From Bradyrhizobium sp. (GTDB lineage Bacteria > Pseudomonadota > Alphaproteobacteria > Rhizobiales > Xanthobacteraceae), in contig NZ_SSNA01000099.1 of assembly GCF_004799445.1 (NCBI RefSeq), forward strand, positions 1 to 64,000: a stretch of 64,000 nucleotides of DNA. The letters are read 5' to 3'. The notes beneath the pieces are model-generated. The model was not told the DNA's origin and did no database searches. It was given only the letters and a program-made list of their open reading frames with translations. Shown one piece after another: positions 61,695 to 64,000 of this stretch. Position 1 is the first letter of the stretch. Each line of letters starts with the position of its first letter. The position numbers were made by a program, and so were the translations under genes.

Positions 61695-64000
61695 ATGTCC
61701 ACCCGCACGTTCGGAGAGCCAATCAAGCGCAACGAGGACCGCCGGCTTCTCACCGGCCAGGCGCTGTTCATCGACGACGTCGAGCTGCCGGGGATGTTGC
61801 ACGCGGCGTTTCTGCGCAGCCAGGTCGCGCATGCGCGAATTCGCAAGATCGATGTCTCGCGGGCGCTGCGGCGGCCCGGCGTGGTCGCCGCCTACGTCGC
61901 CGACGACCTCGGCGACTACTGGAAGCCCGGCCCCCTGCTGGTGCCCCCTCCCCCGATAGCCGGTATCGTCTTCAACCAGCGCACCCAGGTCCCGCTCGCC
62001 AAGAACAAGGTCCGCCATGTCGGCGAGCCCCTAGTCATCGTGATCGCGGAAAGCCGCTATATCGCCGAGGACGCGCTCGACGATATCGACATCGAGCTCG
62101 AGCAGCTGCCGGCCGTGGTCGATATCGAACAAGGGCTGAAAGCCGGATCGGCGCTGGTGCACGAGGATTTGGATTCCAACGTGTCAGCCCATGTCCGCCA
62201 AACCAAGGGCAATTATGCCACCGCGGCGGCAAAGGCCGATCACATCATCAAGCGCCAGTTCCGCTATGAGCACGGCATTTCATCGCCGATCGAAACCCGC
62301 GGCGTCGTCGCACAGTGGGATAAGCGCGCCAACCAGATGACGATATGGGACACCACCCAGGCGCCGGTGTTCATCCGCAACGGCCTTGCCGGCATGCTGG
62401 GACTGAGCGAACGGCAGGTTCGCGTGATCGCGCCCTTCGTCGGCGGCGGCTTCGGGCCGAAGATCATGATGTTCTATCCCGAGGAGGTGCTGCTGCCCTG
62501 GGTGTCGATGAAGCTGAACCGGCCGATCAAATGGATCGAGGACCGGCTCGAGCACTTCTTCGCCACCACCCATGAGCGCGGACAGATCCATGATGCCGAA
62601 ATGGCGCTGACGCGCGATGGCCGGATCCTCGGCATCAAGGACGTGTTCCTGCACGATGGCGGGGCCTACGATCCCTACGGCCTGACGGTGCCGATCAACA
62701 GCCAGTGCACCCTGCTCGGCCCCTATGTCGTGCCGAACTACGACAGCACCTTCACGCAGGTTTTCACCAATCTGACGCTGGTGACGCCCTATCGCGGCGC
62801 CGGACGCCAGCACGGCGTATTCGTCATGGAGCGCTTGCTCGACTTCGCCGCGCATGAATTGAACATCGATCGTGCCGAGATCCGGCGGCGGAATCTGATC
62901 CCGGCCGATGCGTTCCCTTACAAGAATGAAATCATCTTTCAGGACTTCCAGCCGCTCGAATATGACAGCGGCAATTACGAGCCGGTGCTCGACATGGCGC
63001 TGAAGGCGATCGGGTACAACGCTTTCAGGGAGGAGCAGGCCGCGGCGCGCCGGCAAGGCCGCCATCTTGGCATCGGCGTGGCCTGTTACGTCGAAGGCAC
63101 CGGCATCGGACCCTATGAAGGGGCCAAGGTTCAGGTGCAATCGAACGGCAAAGTCAGCATCGCCACCGGGATCGGCACCCAGGGACAAGGCCACTTCACC
63201 GTCTTTGCCCAGATCGCCGCCGATCAGTTGGGCGTCGCGGTCACCGATGTCGACGTCGTCACCGGCGATACCGATCAGTTCTATTGGGGCGCCGGCACCT
63301 TTGCCAGCCGCGGCGCGGTGGTCGCCGGCAATGCCGTCAACGAAGCCTCAAAGGTGGTGCGGAAAAAGGCGCTGAAGCTTGCAAGCGACCTGTTCGAATG
63401 CGCCGAGGAAGACCTCGTGCTCGAGGACGGCAAGGTTTCGATCGTCGGAATTCCCGAAAAATTCGTTCGCCTTGGCGATCTCGCAGGCCGCGCCAACCCG
63501 ATGCGCGGGGCGGTCCAGCCGGGCACCGAACCGGGACTGGAATCGACGCAGTATTTCGGACCGCCGATGGGCGCGACGGCGAATGGCGTCCACGCCATGA
63601 TCGTGGAAATGGACCCGCGGACCTTCGATCTAAAGATCCTGAAATATGTCGTGGTGCATGATTGCGGCACCGTGATCAACCCGATGATCCTCGCGGGCCA
63701 GATCCATGGCGGCGTGGCGCAGGGAATCGGCAACGCGTTTTACGAAAAACTGGTGTTCGACGACCAGGGCCAGCTCCTGAACGCTTCGCTGGCGGATTAC
63801 CTGCTGCCGACCGCACTCGAAGTGCCGCGGGTGGAACTTGGCCACACCGTGACGAAGTCGCCGCTCAACCCGATGGGCATCAAGGGAGCGGGCGAAGCGG
63901 GGGCGATTCCGGTCGGACCGCTGTTCGCGCAGGCGATCGAGGACGCGCTCGATCTGGAGCGCCGTGGCGTCGAATTGCTGGAGATTCCGCTCAGCCCGAG
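61695..64000 (+). CDS. Molybdenum hydroxylase large subunit (CoxL family), partial at window end
   Basis: 768 residues are visible of a molybdopterin-cytosine-dinucleotide-type large subunit, almost complete (family about 780). It begins GEPIKRNEDRRLLTGQALFI, has APFVGGGFGPK, and the active-site loop TPYRGAGRQ at residues 364-372. Carbon monoxide dehydrogenase (form I) has a Cys-containing AYRCSFR here; the RGAGR form is that of the form-II or other aryl/heterocycle hydroxylases. The catalytic-type Glu is E734 in KGAGEAG. So it is probably not a CO dehydrogenase but a hydroxylase of unknown substrate. The stop lies beyond the window. Confidence 0.88.
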   Translation, partial: MSTRTFGEPIKRNEDRRLLTGQALFIDDVELPGMLHAAFLRSQVAHARIRKIDVSRALRRPGVVAAYVADDLGDYWKPGPLLVPPPPIAGIVFNQRTQVPLAKNKVRHVGEPLVIVIAESRYIAEDALDDIDIELEQLPAVVDIEQGLKAGSALVHEDLDSNVSAHVRQTKGNYATAAAKADHIIKRQFRYEHGISSPIETRGVVAQWDKRANQMTIWDTTQAPVFIRNGLAGMLGLSERQVRVIAPFVGGGFGPKIMMFYPEEVLLPWVSMKLNRPIKWIEDRLEHFFATTHERGQIHDAEMALTRDGRILGIKDVFLHDGGAYDPYGLTVPINSQCTLLGPYVVPNYDSTFTQVFTNLTLVTPYRGAGRQHGVFVMERLLDFAAHELNIDRAEIRRRNLIPADAFPYKNEIIFQDFQPLEYDSGNYEPVLDMALKAIGYNAFREEQAAARRQGRHLGIGVACYVEGTGIGPYEGAKVQVQSNGKVSIATGIGTQGQGHFTVFAQIAADQLGVAVTDVDVVTGDTDQFYWGAGTFASRGAVVAGNAVNEASKVVRKKALKLASDLFECAEEDLVLEDGKVSIVGIPEKFVRLGDLAGRANPMRGAVQPGTEPGLESTQYFGPPMGATANGVHAMIVEMDPRTFDLKILKYVVVHDCGTVINPMILAGQIHGGVAQGIGNAFYEKLVFDDQGQLLNASLADYLLPTALEVPRVELGHTVTKSPLNPMGIKGAGEAGAIPVGPLFAQAIEDALDLERRGVELLEIPLSP

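Noticed and set aside
61695..64000. Aerobic CO dehydrogenase (CoxL) assignment
   Set aside because: The active-site loop is PYRGAGR, not the AYRCSFR of form I enzymes, and the cox accessory genes are not seen.

Overview
The window is about 64 kb of GC-rich DNA whose gene content, codon use and intergenic repeats look like a Bradyrhizobium-type alphaproteobacterium (inference). The evidence is the Rhizobiales-style palindromic intergenic elements (near 2835-2912, 16682-16759, 30592-30681 and 44499-44549), the dense nitrogen-scavenging gene set, betaine-lipid genes with Pho-box-like sites and many ATGA/GTGA translational overlaps. I see no rRNA, tRNA, CRISPR array or insertion sequence, and no transcription factor apart from the HigA antitoxin. 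The first ~2 kb differs: it carries a broken DUF5695 gene of the kind I associate with Acidobacteria and two LacI-type operator palindromes, so it may be transferred DNA or an assembly junction.

Layout. 1-2040: start of an exported protein and the DUF5695 remnant. 2041-2970: higBA toxin-antitoxin pair and repeat DNA. 2971-7073: isochorismatase-fold hydrolase plus NCS2 permease operon, divergent from dctA. 7212-10770: Tat-type phosphoesterase and allantoate amidohydrolase. 11200-16584: a BMP-type ABC transporter operon with a biuret-hydrolase gene (biuH) inside it. 16871-23939: guanine-deaminase-like enzyme, Tsx-like porin and a second BMP/nucleoside ABC transporter ending in a strong terminator. 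24013-33526: 8-oxoguanine deaminase, a two-gene xanthine dehydrogenase, a xanthine/urate permease, a fused OHCU decarboxylase/HIU hydrolase, PuuE allantoinase, a DUF3830 protein and a small exported protein. 33683-36885: class II aldolase and TctBA. 36955-42013: exported M20 peptidase, a cytochrome c paired with a Tat-exported flavin amine oxidase, and the membrane urate hydroxylase PuuD. 42049-45980: btaA/btaB, a Gdx/SugE exporter, a UPF0104 membrane protein and a small gene. 46482-55726: a tripartite MdtABC-like RND pump with its outer-membrane channel. 56131-64000: a Thi5/NMT1-type ABC transporter divergent from a CoxMSL-type molybdenum hydroxylase that runs off the window.

How they work together. 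The core is a nearly complete route from purines to ureides: outer-membrane channel, two BMP ABC importers and NCS2 permeases for uptake; guanine and 8-oxoguanine deamination; xanthine to urate; urate to HIU (PuuD), OHCU and S-allantoin (UraH/UraD fusion), allantoate (PuuE) and its hydrolysis (AllC type). Biuret hydrolase would add nitrogen salvage from a further urea-like compound. Sigma-54-like -24/-12 promoters precede several of these units; one, at 5385-5400, matches the consensus exactly. This suggests control by nitrogen limitation.
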